NCBI GenBank assembly: GCA_963709175.1
Contig: CAVPVK010000007.1
Span: 496,001 to 560,000 of the forward strand
DNA: 64,000 nt
Source of the DNA: JANXQG01 sp963709175
GTDB taxonomy: Bacteria > Planctomycetota > Planctomycetia > Pirellulales > Thermoguttaceae
Direction of reading: 5' to 3'
Position 1 is the first letter of the stretch. Each line of letters starts with the position of its first letter. The notes under the pieces are model-generated. The model was not told the DNA's origin. It saw only the letters and a program-made list of their open reading frames with translations, and ran no database searches. The position numbers and the translations under genes were made by a program. This document shows positions 35,552 to 44,497 of this stretch, piece after piece.

Positions 35552-36709
35552 TCAGAACCCTTCGGCCAGTTGGCGAAACACGCGGCAGTTCTCCACCAGG
35601 TCGGGACCGTGCTTGAAAAGCCCCCCGCCAACGAGAATCACTAACTCGCGACCGTAGACCTGCTGGACCTCGGCCACGCGTGCGAGGCTCAGGCCGCCGG
35701 CCGGCGCGGGGAAGATCGGCCTCAAGGAGTCCAGCGGGGCCTCCGCCGCCGCGGCAATCTCGCAACACTGCTTGCGAGTAAACGAGAACCGGCCGCCGAA
35801 GTTGGGAAAGATCGTCGCGTCGGCCCCGGCCAGCCGGGCGATCATGCCAAAGATCAGGCCGTGGGAAAAGCCCTCTTCAGCCCTCACGACAAAGCTCCCT
35901 TGAAATGCCGGATGCGCCATGATAGGCAGGGCCACCGCGTCGTCGTCGGCCAACTCGCGCATCGCATCCAGGCCGCAGATGCCCGGACAGACCAACATCC
36001 CCCCTGCCCCAGCCTGCCGGGCGAGGCGGCCGCGGGCGATCATTTCCGCCGGCGCGGCGGTGACATTGGGCAGATACATACAGTTCATGCCAGTCTCGCG
36101 GTTCGCGCGGGCGACCGCTTCGGTACAACGCGCCAGCCGTTCTTCGAATCGACAGAACGTCTGGTTCGTCAGGCCATGGTCATCTTTGATGAGGTCGATG
36201 CCGCCTAACGCGAAGCGGTAGGCCAACTCGGCCAGGTCGGCCGCCGCCAAGCCCATCGGCTTTAACGCCGTGGAAACCAGCGGCCGCCGATCGATACCTG
36301 TCAATTGGCGAAGCCCAGGCCGACCGAATCGGGGACCGCGAAATCGGCCAAGCAGGCTGGACGGCAATTGCAAGTCTTCTGCCCGGATTGACGGTTTGAG
36401 GCTGATGTTGCCCAGCACCACGTTCAGCAGTTGCCCCAGGTCATCGCCCGCCGCTTCCACGGGGAAGCTGATGACGGCCCGATAGCCGCCATCGCCGTGG
36501 GTCTTGAATGCTTCCAGCCGGCCGACGACATGCTCGCGAATCGGCCCGTCCGGCACGAGCTCGTCGGGGAACTCGACGGTCTGCTCGAGACAGATGTCGT
36601 GGGCCCTTGCGCGGGCGTCGTCTTCTGTGCCACCGAGGCGATAAGCGATCGAGAATCGCTCGTCGGAAAGGTGGAGCGGAACGGTTTGCGGGATAAGAGC
36701 GCACGTCAT
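35552..36709 (-). CDS. RuBisCO-like protein (form IV)
   Basis: 385 residues of the RuBisCO large-subunit superfamily. The barrel segment STALKPMGLAAADLAELA keeps the Lys175-type Lys but lacks Lys177. GGIDLIKDDHG keeps the Lys201 and Asp203 positions, but Glu204 is His. IMAHPAFQGSF and IFPNFGGRFSF replace the CO2-fixing H294 and loop-6 regions. It is therefore a form IV RuBisCO-like protein, not a carboxylase. Such enzymes act as enolases, isomerases, decarboxylases or transcarboxylases on sugar phosphates or oxo-acids. Its ATG overlaps the transketolase stop (ATGA), so translation is coupled. The link to transketolase suggests the product feeds into a ketose phosphate pathway. Confidence 0.87.
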   Translation of the reverse strand: MTCALIPQTVPLHLSDERFSIAYRLGGTEDDARARAHDICLEQTVEFPDELVPDGPIREHVVGRLEAFKTHGDGGYRAVISFPVEAAGDDLGQLLNVVLGNISLKPSIRAEDLQLPSSLLGRFRGPRFGRPGLRQLTGIDRRPLVSTALKPMGLAAADLAELAYRFALGGIDLIKDDHGLTNQTFCRFEERLARCTEAVARANRETGMNCMYLPNVTAAPAEMIARGRLARQAGAGGMLVCPGICGLDAMRELADDDAVALPIMAHPAFQGSFVVRAEEGFSHGLIFGMIARLAGADATIFPNFGGRFSFTRKQCCEIAAAAEAPLDSLRPIFPAPAGGLSLARVAEVQQVYGRELVILVGGGLFKHGPDLVENCRVFRQLAEGF

Positions 36710-37728
36710 AGGGCCTCGGCCTTTGCGTCGCTGTGCACAGCCTCGATCCGCACGGCGGCCAGATCGTCTTCACTGATATCGAAACGGGTATCCAACACGG
36801 TTTCGGTCTGGCGGACCAGGGCCGAGGCGTCGAGGCCGTACTCCTTCATCAGATAGGAGCGGCTGGCCCCGTGCACGAAGGTATCGCGGAGACCAATCCG
36901 CACCAACCGCTTGCCGATGCCGGACTCCGAAAGAACCTCGGCCACGGCACTGCCTAGCCCGCCAGTGACAACATGGTTTTCCATGGTGATCACGCCTCGC
37001 TGGGCGGTGGCCACGGCGGCGAGCACCGCCTCGCCGTCCAGCGGCTTGTGGGTGGATACGTGCAAGTGCCGGATGGCGACGCCGCGGTTTCGCAGGGCCT
37101 GGGTCGCCCGCATCGCCTCCTCGGTGCAGATGCCTGCGGAAAAGATCGCCAGATCGACATCGCCGCTCGGATTGTCATTGACCACGGTGCGGAGTTTGCC
37201 TAACCGCATCGGCTCAGCCGGGTCAAACAGCCGAGGCACTTCTCCTCGCAGCATCCGCACGTAAACCGGCCCGGGCACGCCGTCGATGGCGTCCAGCACG
37301 GTCTCGATCTCGGTGGCGTCGCCCACCTCGACGACGGTCATGTTCGGCAGGCTCCGCATCAGCGACACGTCCTCGATCGCCTGGTGGCTGGCCCCGCCGG
37401 GACTGGTAATGCCCGGCAGGAAGCCGAACATCCGCACGGGCAGATGCGGGTAGGCCACCGACATGGCGATCTGATCGTAGGCCCGGCGATAGATGAACAC
37501 GGCGAAGGTATGGATCATCGGCAGAAATCCTTCGCGGGCCAGTCCGCCGGCGAAGCTGAGCATGTTCTGTTCGGCAACCCCCATCGAAAGGAAACGGTCG
37601 GGGTAGGTCTCCTTGAAAAGGTCGATCTCGGTCGAACTGGTCAGATCGGCCGAGAGGACCAGCACCTTGGGCCGATCCTTCGCCCAGCGAACCAGGTTCT
37701 TCGCATGTACACGGGAGAGGATTTGCAT
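36706..37728 (-). CDS. Transketolase C-terminal subunit
   Basis: 340 residues corresponding to the pyrimidine-binding and C-terminal domains of transketolase-like enzymes. The catalytic Glu region is FLSMGVAEQNMLSFAGGLAR, then FAVFIYRRAYDQIAMSVAYP, GEVPRLFDPAEPM, and the C-terminal beta-rich domain ENHVVTGGLGSAVAEVLSE. It is one half of a split enzyme; the ThDP pyrophosphate-binding half is the next gene upstream, ending 2 bp before this start. It overlaps the RuBisCO-like gene by ATGA. Activity: transfer of a two-carbon ketol group from ketose to aldose phosphate. Confidence 0.87.
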   Translation of the reverse strand: MQILSRVHAKNLVRWAKDRPKVLVLSADLTSSTEIDLFKETYPDRFLSMGVAEQNMLSFAGGLAREGFLPMIHTFAVFIYRRAYDQIAMSVAYPHLPVRMFGFLPGITSPGGASHQAIEDVSLMRSLPNMTVVEVGDATEIETVLDAIDGVPGPVYVRMLRGEVPRLFDPAEPMRLGKLRTVVNDNPSGDVDLAIFSAGICTEEAMRATQALRNRGVAIRHLHVSTHKPLDGEAVLAAVATAQRGVITMENHVVTGGLGSAVAEVLSESGIGKRLVRIGLRDTFVHGASRSYLMKEYGLDASALVRQTETVLDTRFDISEDDLAAVRIEAVHSDAKAEAL

Positions 37729-37730
37729 CG

Positions 37731-38672
37731 TTACAGTCGTTCCAACAGATCCCGATAGCGTGCAATTTCCGCCTCGTCAGTGAAGCGGAAATAATGGAAC
37801 TTGGGAGCGCGAGACCGCAGAATCTCCATCCCGCGGCAGGTATCGGTGACGGCCAAGACGACAGTCGGACGGTCGTCGGGCGGCAAGGCAGCCGGCGCGG
37901 CCAGGGCCTCGAAGTCGTGGCCGTCGACGCGGAACGCGCGACAACCGAACGCCTCGATGCGATTCTCCAACGGTTCAACGTTCATGGTCTGGTCCATGCG
38001 ACCGTCGCATTGGTGGGCGTTCAGATCGACATAGATCCCCAAGTTGTCAATCTTATGGAAGGCAGCCGCCTGGAGCGTTTCCCAAGTCTGGCCGGACTGG
38101 AATTCTCCGTCGGACATCAGCACCCAAACGCGGCCCGTGTCGCCGTTGCGCTTGCGGGCCCAGGCGATACCTGACGCCTGGCTGAGCCCCTGCCCCAGCG
38201 ATCCGGACATCAATTCGTGGCCAGGCGAGTGTTCGGCCCCGATCATCTCGACCGTGCCACCATCGCGATTGAAGTCGAGCAAGCCCTCTGGGGCCATGCG
38301 GCCGACCTCGACCAGGGCTGCATAGAGAATCAGTGCGTACTGCGAGGGCGACAGGATGAATCGATCGTAGTGCGGAGCGCGGAGCCCGTGAAAAGCAGCG
38401 CCTGGAGACAGGCCGCCATTGTCCGGCCCCGGCACTCCCGGAAAAGCCCCCGGCAGCAACTGCTCGATGCGGCCGAGCTTCAAGACCTTCACATAGAGCG
38501 TGGCGAGAATCTCTGCGGCTGAACACGCCTGGCTCAGGTACCCCCCCTTATTTCGAATGACATGCTCCAACACGCGGCGGCGGATCCCTCGGGCAATCCG
38601 CCGGGCCTCATCGTGCCAACAGGCCGCGGGCCCCCGCTCGACTTCGTCCACCACCTTGCCAGGTATTGCCAT
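37731..38672 (-). CDS. Transketolase N-terminal subunit
   Basis: About 313 residues matching the N-terminal ThDP-binding domain of transketolase. The ThDP signature is LMSDGEFQSGQTWETLQAAA followed by IYVDLNAHQCDG, and HSPGHELMSGSLGQGLSQ gives the typical substrate segment. The ATG at 38672 is used because a TTG 9 bp upstream is less likely. The stop is 2 bp before the start of the C-terminal subunit. Split transketolases are usual in bacteria with specialised sugar pathways and are distinct from housekeeping fused enzymes. Confidence 0.87.
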   Translation of the reverse strand: MAIPGKVVDEVERGPAACWHDEARRIARGIRRRVLEHVIRNKGGYLSQACSAAEILATLYVKVLKLGRIEQLLPGAFPGVPGPDNGGLSPGAAFHGLRAPHYDRFILSPSQYALILYAALVEVGRMAPEGLLDFNRDGGTVEMIGAEHSPGHELMSGSLGQGLSQASGIAWARKRNGDTGRVWVLMSDGEFQSGQTWETLQAAAFHKIDNLGIYVDLNAHQCDGRMDQTMNVEPLENRIEAFGCRAFRVDGHDFEALAAPAALPPDDRPTVVLAVTDTCRGMEILRSRAPKFHYFRFTDEAEIARYRDLLERL

Positions 38673-38783
38673 CGAACGCAATAGTGAGTTTGTTGATTCG
38701 CAAACAGAACATTGTGGGACGAATGCGGCCAGTTGTCAAGGCGGCACTGGAGTTCCGGAGTTCCGACTTTAGCCGGTCAAGTT

Positions 38784-40039
38784 CTACACCCGCCGGCACG
38801 CGTTATAGTGCGCGTGGTATGCGGTCGGCATTTCCAATTCCTCGTGCTTCGGATTGAACGGATAGAGGGCGTCTTTCAACGCCAAGCCGCGAACCTCGAT
38901 CTTCTTGGGATCGATCTCGCCCACGCCCACGCAGTGCAGCAAACGCAGGTGATTTTCGGATGCAAAGGGAAAGGCAAAATGTTCTGCCAACGGGTCATAG
39001 CCCATCGCGGCAGTCGCCACGGCGTCGGTGCAGAGCGGATGGCGGCCGACCAGCAGCAATCCCGGTTGGATGGGTCGGGCTTGCGTAGCCCAGGGCCCCT
39101 CGCCGGCGCGGACCGTTTCAATACCGTCGATCACCGCCAAGTGAATTGGTCGGGCGCCGAGACAATCGGCTGTCACGCGCGGCACGCGATATTTCCACGC
39201 GACCGGCACGTTGCCGCGATTTCCCTAGGAACTCCGTTCGGCACGGCTTTCTTGCCATTATGAAGCACCAGACCACGATTGCTGAGCGAGTTTTCGTTCG
39301 GACCGTCGGCCCCGTAGAGCGACGTGGGCGTCATGCCGAAAAGGTTCTTGATGGAAAGCGTGACGCCCGCGGAAAGATGGTCCTTGAGCTTTGCCAGTGA
39401 AATGAAGACGTCGGTCTTTTCGTACGATGCGTTGACGTCAAGAGCCGGAAAGAGGTACCCGCCCCAGGGCACGGTCAGGCGGCTATACTGCGGCCAGTTG
39501 CCGCGATTGCGGGTGTCCTGGAAAGTAACATGGTTGCCGCCCGCCGACTCGATCGCACGGATGTCCCAGCCCGCGCCGCCGAGGACTTCCACCGGCGGCT
39601 TGGGGGAATACTGGCTTTCCAGCACGACGATCCGCCGCGCCCCGGCGTCGTTCAGCGCGGCGCACAACGCGGCCAAGACATTGGGATGGACCTGATAGGT
39701 CCGATAGCCGGGCAGATTCGCCAGTTTGTTGTCCGGTCCGCCGGTAACGTTGATCTTGATGCTGACAGTCTTGTTGGCGACGAGTTTCTCCAGCCCGCCG
39801 ACAAGATCCAAAGCAGCGTCGAGTTTTTCCCGCAGGGGAACTGGCTCGTAGGTGCGGCAGCGCTGGATGGCCACAGGTGACGTGGGGAGCGAGGACGGCA
39901 CGCGGACCGGGGGATAGTAGACCTTTTCGGCCGACGGCTGAAAGGCAGCCGCCGAGCGCGTGAAGCCGCCTGCGGCAAGGACCCCGGCGGCTCCGAGGCC
40001 GGAAGCGAGAAAGTCACGTCGCGAACAATGCTTGCTCAT
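38784..40039 (-). CDS. Tat-exported DUF362 protein (frameshifted)
   Basis: About 418 residues of DUF362 type, joined from two frames with a change near 39215. It has a twin-arginine signal (SRRDFLASGLGAAGVLAAGG), then SIKINVTGGPDNKLANLPGY, VFISLAKLKDHLSAGVTLS and LFGMTPTSLYGADG, followed in the shifted frame by PIQPGLLLVGRHPLCTDAVA and MGYDPLAEHFAFPF. No CxxC iron-sulfur clusters as in ferredoxin-type DUF362 are evident. It lies about 110 bp upstream of the transketolase genes on the same strand, so it may belong to that operon. Function unknown. Confidence 0.8.
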
Positions 40040-40324
40040 ATAAGTATCCTTTCGGAGAAATATACGACCACGGCAAGCCGCGAGCAATAAGGGACGGGCA
40101 AAAATAATTAACGCATAGTGCGGCCGCAGGGAAATCAACTCTATCAAATGGCAGCCGCGCATTTGGCGCCCGTTCCGGATCGTATTGCATCAGGAGAGCT
40201 ATCCGGCAGGCTTGCTTTTCCCCGGCCGCCAATTAGCATGGGAGTCGATGATCATGTCGCCAGTCCTTGATGCGGATCGCTCTGGGCGGCAATGGCGTTG
40301 AAACTCCGGCAAAAGCAGTAGCGA

Positions 40325-42568
40325 ATGACGCGTACAAACCTCATACAGCTCCGGGCCTCGTTCACAATATTTCCCGCGATCTTCGTGGCCGGCGTCATCG
40401 CCGCCGCGTCGCACGCGGCCGATGATCTCAAGCTCTGGTACGACAAGCCGGCGGCCAATTGGGAGCAGCAGGCACTGCCCATTGGCAATGGACGACTGGG
40501 TGCAATGATCTTCGGCGGCGGTCTCGAGGAACACATCCAATTCAATGAGGCAAGTCTCTGGATCGGCGACGAACAGGATACTGGGGCCTATCAGAACTTC
40601 GGAGACGTTTTCGTCACGTTCCATCACGGCCCGGTGAGCAATTATCGCCGTGCGTTGAATATCTCCCGCGCGGTGCACGCAGTCGATTACAAGAGCGACG
40701 GAATCGCATTCCATCGCGAAGCGTTTGCCAGTTCTCCCGCTGGGGTGATGATCTTCCATTTTTCCGCCGATAAGCCCGGTTCCCTTTCCGGTAGTGTCCG
40801 GCTGGCCGATGCGCACAACGGCCGTGTTACGGCCACAGGTGATCGCCTGGTCGCCAGCGGAAATCTCGCCGGCTACAAGTACGAAGGCAATCGGCCGTAC
40901 AACATTATCTTGAACTACGAAGCCCAGGTCGTCATTTGCCACAAGGGCGGCAGCGCCGCCGTTGACGGGCAACAAATCACCTTCACGGATGTCGACGACT
41001 TGACCCTGCTCGTGGATGCCGCGACCGACTTCGTCCAGGATCGCAGCAAAGCTTGGCACGGCGAATTGCCGCACGCAGCCGTCGTGCGGCGACTGGACGC
41101 TGCCAAGCAGGCTTCTTTGGCTGCCTTGCAGAGGGAACATACCCGCGTCTTCCAGTCACTTTTCAACCGCGTTTCGCTCGATCTCGGACAAGACCCACAA
41201 AAATCGCGGCTGCCCACCGACCGGCGCCTGGTTGATTTGAAGACCAAGGGCCCAGACCATGGCCTCGAAGCCCTGCTGTTCCAGTACGGGCGCTACCTGC
41301 TGATTTCTTCGTCCCGCCCGGGCAGCCTGCCGGCCAACCTGCAAGGCCGCTGGAACAACAGCAATACGCCGCCCTGGCGGAGCGACTACCATACCGATAT
41401 CAACGTGCAGATGAACTACTGGCTCGCCGACCAGGCCAACCTGGGCGATTGCTTTCTGCCTTATGCCGACTGGCTGAACTCGATCCACGGCGTCCGCCGT
41501 GACGAGACGGCGGCGGCCTTCCATAGCCGAGGTTGGACGATGCACGCCGAGAACGGCGTCTTCGGCGGATCGACCTGGGCCTGGGTCGAGTCGGGCAGCG
41601 CCTGGTGCGCCCAGAACCTGTGGGAGCATTATGCCTTCACTGGCGACAAGGAGTACCTCCGCACGAAGGCATATCCCCTTATGAAGGAGATCTGCGAGTT
41701 CTGGCTCGATCGCTTGAAGGCCCTTCCCGACGGCGCACTGGTTGCTCCCAATGGTTACTCGCCTGAGCACGGCCCGCGTGAGGATGGCGTGTCGCACGAT
41801 CAGCAGCTAATTTGGGATGTCTTCACCAATACGATCGAGGCGGCCGACGCCCTGCAAACCGACATAGTGTTCCGCGACCTGCTGGCGGAGAAACGGGCGA
41901 AGCTCCTGGGGCCCAAGATTGGCCGCTGGGGACAACTCCAGGAGTGGATGGTCGACCGCGACGATCCCCACGACACGCATCGCCATCTGTCGCACCTGGT
42001 GGCCGTTTATCCCGGCCGTCAGATCACGACCCGCGGCACGCCCAAGTTGGCCGAGGCCGCTCGAGTCTCCCTCAACGCCCGCGGCGACGTCAGCACCGGT
42101 TGGAGCACCGCCTGGAAGATCAACCTCTGGGCCCGCCTGCACGACGGCGATCGGGCCTACAAGTTGATCGGCAACCTGCTGCACCTGGTGGGCGATTCGC
42201 GAGTGAACTACAGTGACGGCGGCGGTGTGTATGCCAACCTCTTCGACGCCCATCCGCCGTTCCAGATCGACGGCAACTTTGGCTATACGGCGGGTGTCTG
42301 CGAGATGCTCTTGCAATCGCACGCCGGCGAGATCGAACTACTGCCCGCTTTGCCCCGGGCGTGGGCTAGCGGCAGCGTGAAAGGTTTGCGGGCCCGCGGC
42401 GGGTTCGAGGTTGACATCGCCTGGAGAGACGGCAAGCTGGCGACGGCGGAGATTCGCTCCGTCGGTGGAGTGGACGCGACGCTGCGGTACGGTGGGCAGA
42501 CGCGAAAAATCAACTTGCACAAGGGGGAAAAGACCCGCTTGGGAAGCGATCTGCGCGATCAAGGCTGA
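40325..42568 (+). CDS. GH95 alpha-L-fucosidase-like glycoside hydrolase
   Basis: 747 residues with a signal (AGVIAAASHAAD). The GH95 N-terminal beta-sandwich opens LKLWYDKPAANWEQQALPIG and NGRLGAMIFGG. The (alpha/alpha)6 catalytic domain follows, with the substrate Asn pair in DINVQMNYWLA and the catalytic acid in PNGYSPEHGP. HRHLSHLVAVYPGRQI and TGWSTAWKINLWARLHDG are family hallmarks. GH95 inverting enzymes release L-fucose or L-galactose from plant and algal glycans. It is divergent from the RuBisCO-like/transketolase set and is followed 10 bp later by an esterase. Confidence 0.9.
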   Translation: MTRTNLIQLRASFTIFPAIFVAGVIAAASHAADDLKLWYDKPAANWEQQALPIGNGRLGAMIFGGGLEEHIQFNEASLWIGDEQDTGAYQNFGDVFVTFHHGPVSNYRRALNISRAVHAVDYKSDGIAFHREAFASSPAGVMIFHFSADKPGSLSGSVRLADAHNGRVTATGDRLVASGNLAGYKYEGNRPYNIILNYEAQVVICHKGGSAAVDGQQITFTDVDDLTLLVDAATDFVQDRSKAWHGELPHAAVVRRLDAAKQASLAALQREHTRVFQSLFNRVSLDLGQDPQKSRLPTDRRLVDLKTKGPDHGLEALLFQYGRYLLISSSRPGSLPANLQGRWNNSNTPPWRSDYHTDINVQMNYWLADQANLGDCFLPYADWLNSIHGVRRDETAAAFHSRGWTMHAENGVFGGSTWAWVESGSAWCAQNLWEHYAFTGDKEYLRTKAYPLMKEICEFWLDRLKALPDGALVAPNGYSPEHGPREDGVSHDQQLIWDVFTNTIEAADALQTDIVFRDLLAEKRAKLLGPKIGRWGQLQEWMVDRDDPHDTHRHLSHLVAVYPGRQITTRGTPKLAEAARVSLNARGDVSTGWSTAWKINLWARLHDGDRAYKLIGNLLHLVGDSRVNYSDGGGVYANLFDAHPPFQIDGNFGYTAGVCEMLLQSHAGEIELLPALPRAWASGSVKGLRARGGFEVDIAWRDGKLATAEIRSVGGVDATLRYGGQTRKINLHKGEKTRLGSDLRDQG

Positions 42569-42578
42569 CACGGATTCC

Positions 42579-43704
42579 ATGAATAAAAAACTCTCGAGCC
42601 TCACACTTCTATTGAGCCTGGCGGCTGGCGTCTACCCAGTAATGGTCAACGTCGCTCGTGCGAGTCCGCCGACCCGCGATCCAAACACGCCGGGATACGT
42701 CGCGGCCAAGGAACTGCCCGACGGCGCTGTGCCGCCGGTGGATGCCGACGGCAATTTCATTATTGGTCCGACTCACCACCGCGCAGCGGAAATGGCAGTG
42801 CAACAAGGCATTCCGCAAGGGGTGGTCCATAGTTTCACGATGAATTCCGGCGACAGCAAGTTTTATCCCGGGATTGCACGGGAGAAAAATACGTTTGGGA
42901 CGCTTGATCCCGCCGATCCGGCCAAACTCGTGGTGACCACCAGCCATCCCGCTCCCTACACTCGCCGCATCGCGGTGTACGTGCCAAAACAATACGTGCC
43001 CGGCACAGCCGCGCCCTTCATTGTCGGGGCGGACGGCCCCGACCGCATCTTGTTCACAGCTTTGGACAATCTCATCGCCCAGCATCGGGTGCCCGCGATA
43101 GTTGCCATCTCCATCGGCAATGGCGGCGGCGACGCCCAAGGCAGCCAGCGCGGATTGGAATACGACACCATGTCCGGCCGCTACGCGGAATTCGTCGAGA
43201 ATGAGGTGCTGCCGCGCGTAGAAAGGCAATGCCATGTGAAGTTGACCACAGATCCGGAAGGCCGGGCAACGATGGGTTGCAGTTCCGGCGGCGCGTGCGC
43301 GTTGATCATGGCCTGGTATCGCCCTGACCTATATCATCGCGTCCTTGCTTACTCGGGGACCTTCGTGAACCAGCAATGGCCCCATAATGGGGTGACGCCC
43401 CACGGGGCGTGGGAATTCCACGAACATCTGATCTCCAACAGCCCGGCCAAGCCGTTACGAATCTGGCTGGAAGTTGGCGACCGCGACCTCTTGAATCCGA
43501 ATGTCATGCGCGACAACATGCACGACTGGGTTCTCGCGAATGAACTCATGGCTAAAGCATTGGCCGCGAAAGGCTACCATTACCAGTTCGTGTTTGCGCA
43601 GCGCCGGGCATTGCGAAGCCAGTGTGAAAGAGCAGACGCTGCCCGCCGCTTTGCAATGGTTGTGGCAGGGCTATCCGATCACTGGTGCGGCAAAGCGATC
43701 CTAG
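42579..43704 (+). CDS. Secreted esterase (EsterD/enterochelin-like, frameshifted end)
   Basis: About 375 residues with a signal peptide (SLTLLLSLAAGVYPVMVNV). The alpha/beta-hydrolase esterase fold is indicated by RRIAVYVPKQYVPGTAAPF, the nucleophile GCSSGGACALIMAWYRPDLY, the acid in LEVGDRDLLNPN and the final His expected in GHCEASVKEQTLP. That last motif sits in another frame, so one base is lost or gained near 43600; the real stop is 43704. Such esterases deacetylate or de-esterify polysaccharides, consistent with the adjacent GH95. Confidence 0.82.
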
Positions 43705-43809
43705 CCGTCGAGGGCGAACAAGCCCGGTGAAAACGCTGCTTCGGGTCACGCATCTATACCGGCTGACGGCGATTCGCAGCACTTCGCGCCGGCGCCAGTC
43801 AGACCGGAT

Positions 43810-44325
43810 TTACAGCTCATACAGCGTTTCGTCCACTTTGGGCGGTCGTTTCCTCGCGAGCCTCCGCAGGCGGCCGACGGGCGGCTCCGATCCATCCGGC
43901 TCCGCCCCTTCGTCTCCGAAGAGATCGCCCATTTCTTCCTCAATCTTGTCGGGCGACTCCCCGGCCTCCATTCTGCGGATCGCCTCTTCCATCCGTCCGT
44001 CCATGGGCATGCCGGCCGTCTGGTGCATCTTGCGCATCATTCGGGCGATCTGCCGCGGGTCATTCTCATCGAGCCCCTCCGCCTCGCGCATGAGCGACTC
44101 CATGGCTTGCTCCATGCGCGGATCGTCCAGGCCGGCCGGGTCGTCTCCCGGCCCTTCGGCGCCGCCTTCGCTCCGCTTGCGGGCCACCGCGAATCGCGAG
44201 ACGCGGCGCTGGAGTTTTGGCCGGCGGCAACTTGGGCAGGCAGGCCGCGTCGCGGTGTCCACCTTGCGCGACAAGAAGTTATAGATTGTGTGGCAATCGG
44301 CACAATAGAACTCGTAAATCGGCAC
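43810..44325 (-). CDS. FmdB-type zinc-ribbon protein
   Basis: 171 residues starting at GTG with a good Shine-Dalgarno GGGGAG 8 bases upstream. The N-terminal zinc ribbon reads PIYEFYCADCHTIYNFLSR and PACPSCRRP (two Cys pairs). The C-terminal 100 residues are acidic and helical (ENDPRQIARMMRKMHQ) and may interact with other proteins. FmdB-like ribbons often regulate or assist metalloenzymes, but this one has no known partner here. An upstream TTG would add only five residues and has no better ribosome site. Confidence 0.8.
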   Translation of the reverse strand: MPIYEFYCADCHTIYNFLSRKVDTATRPACPSCRRPKLQRRVSRFAVARKRSEGGAEGPGDDPAGLDDPRMEQAMESLMREAEGLDENDPRQIARMMRKMHQTAGMPMDGRMEEAIRRMEAGESPDKIEEEMGDLFGDEGAEPDGSEPPVGRLRRLARKRPPKVDETLYEL

Positions 44326-44497
44326 GTGCGTTCTCCCCAATCGTGTCGTGGGCCGGGCTCGTAATCACCGCCTAAGAATATAGCCCGAGGCCGGCGATAG
44401 GGGAAGTGGTTGGCCGCGCATGACGTGAATTACGACCTAGACTTTATCCGAGAAATTGTCGGGATATCGGACTGGGGAATCTCTGAAAGGAATAGGC

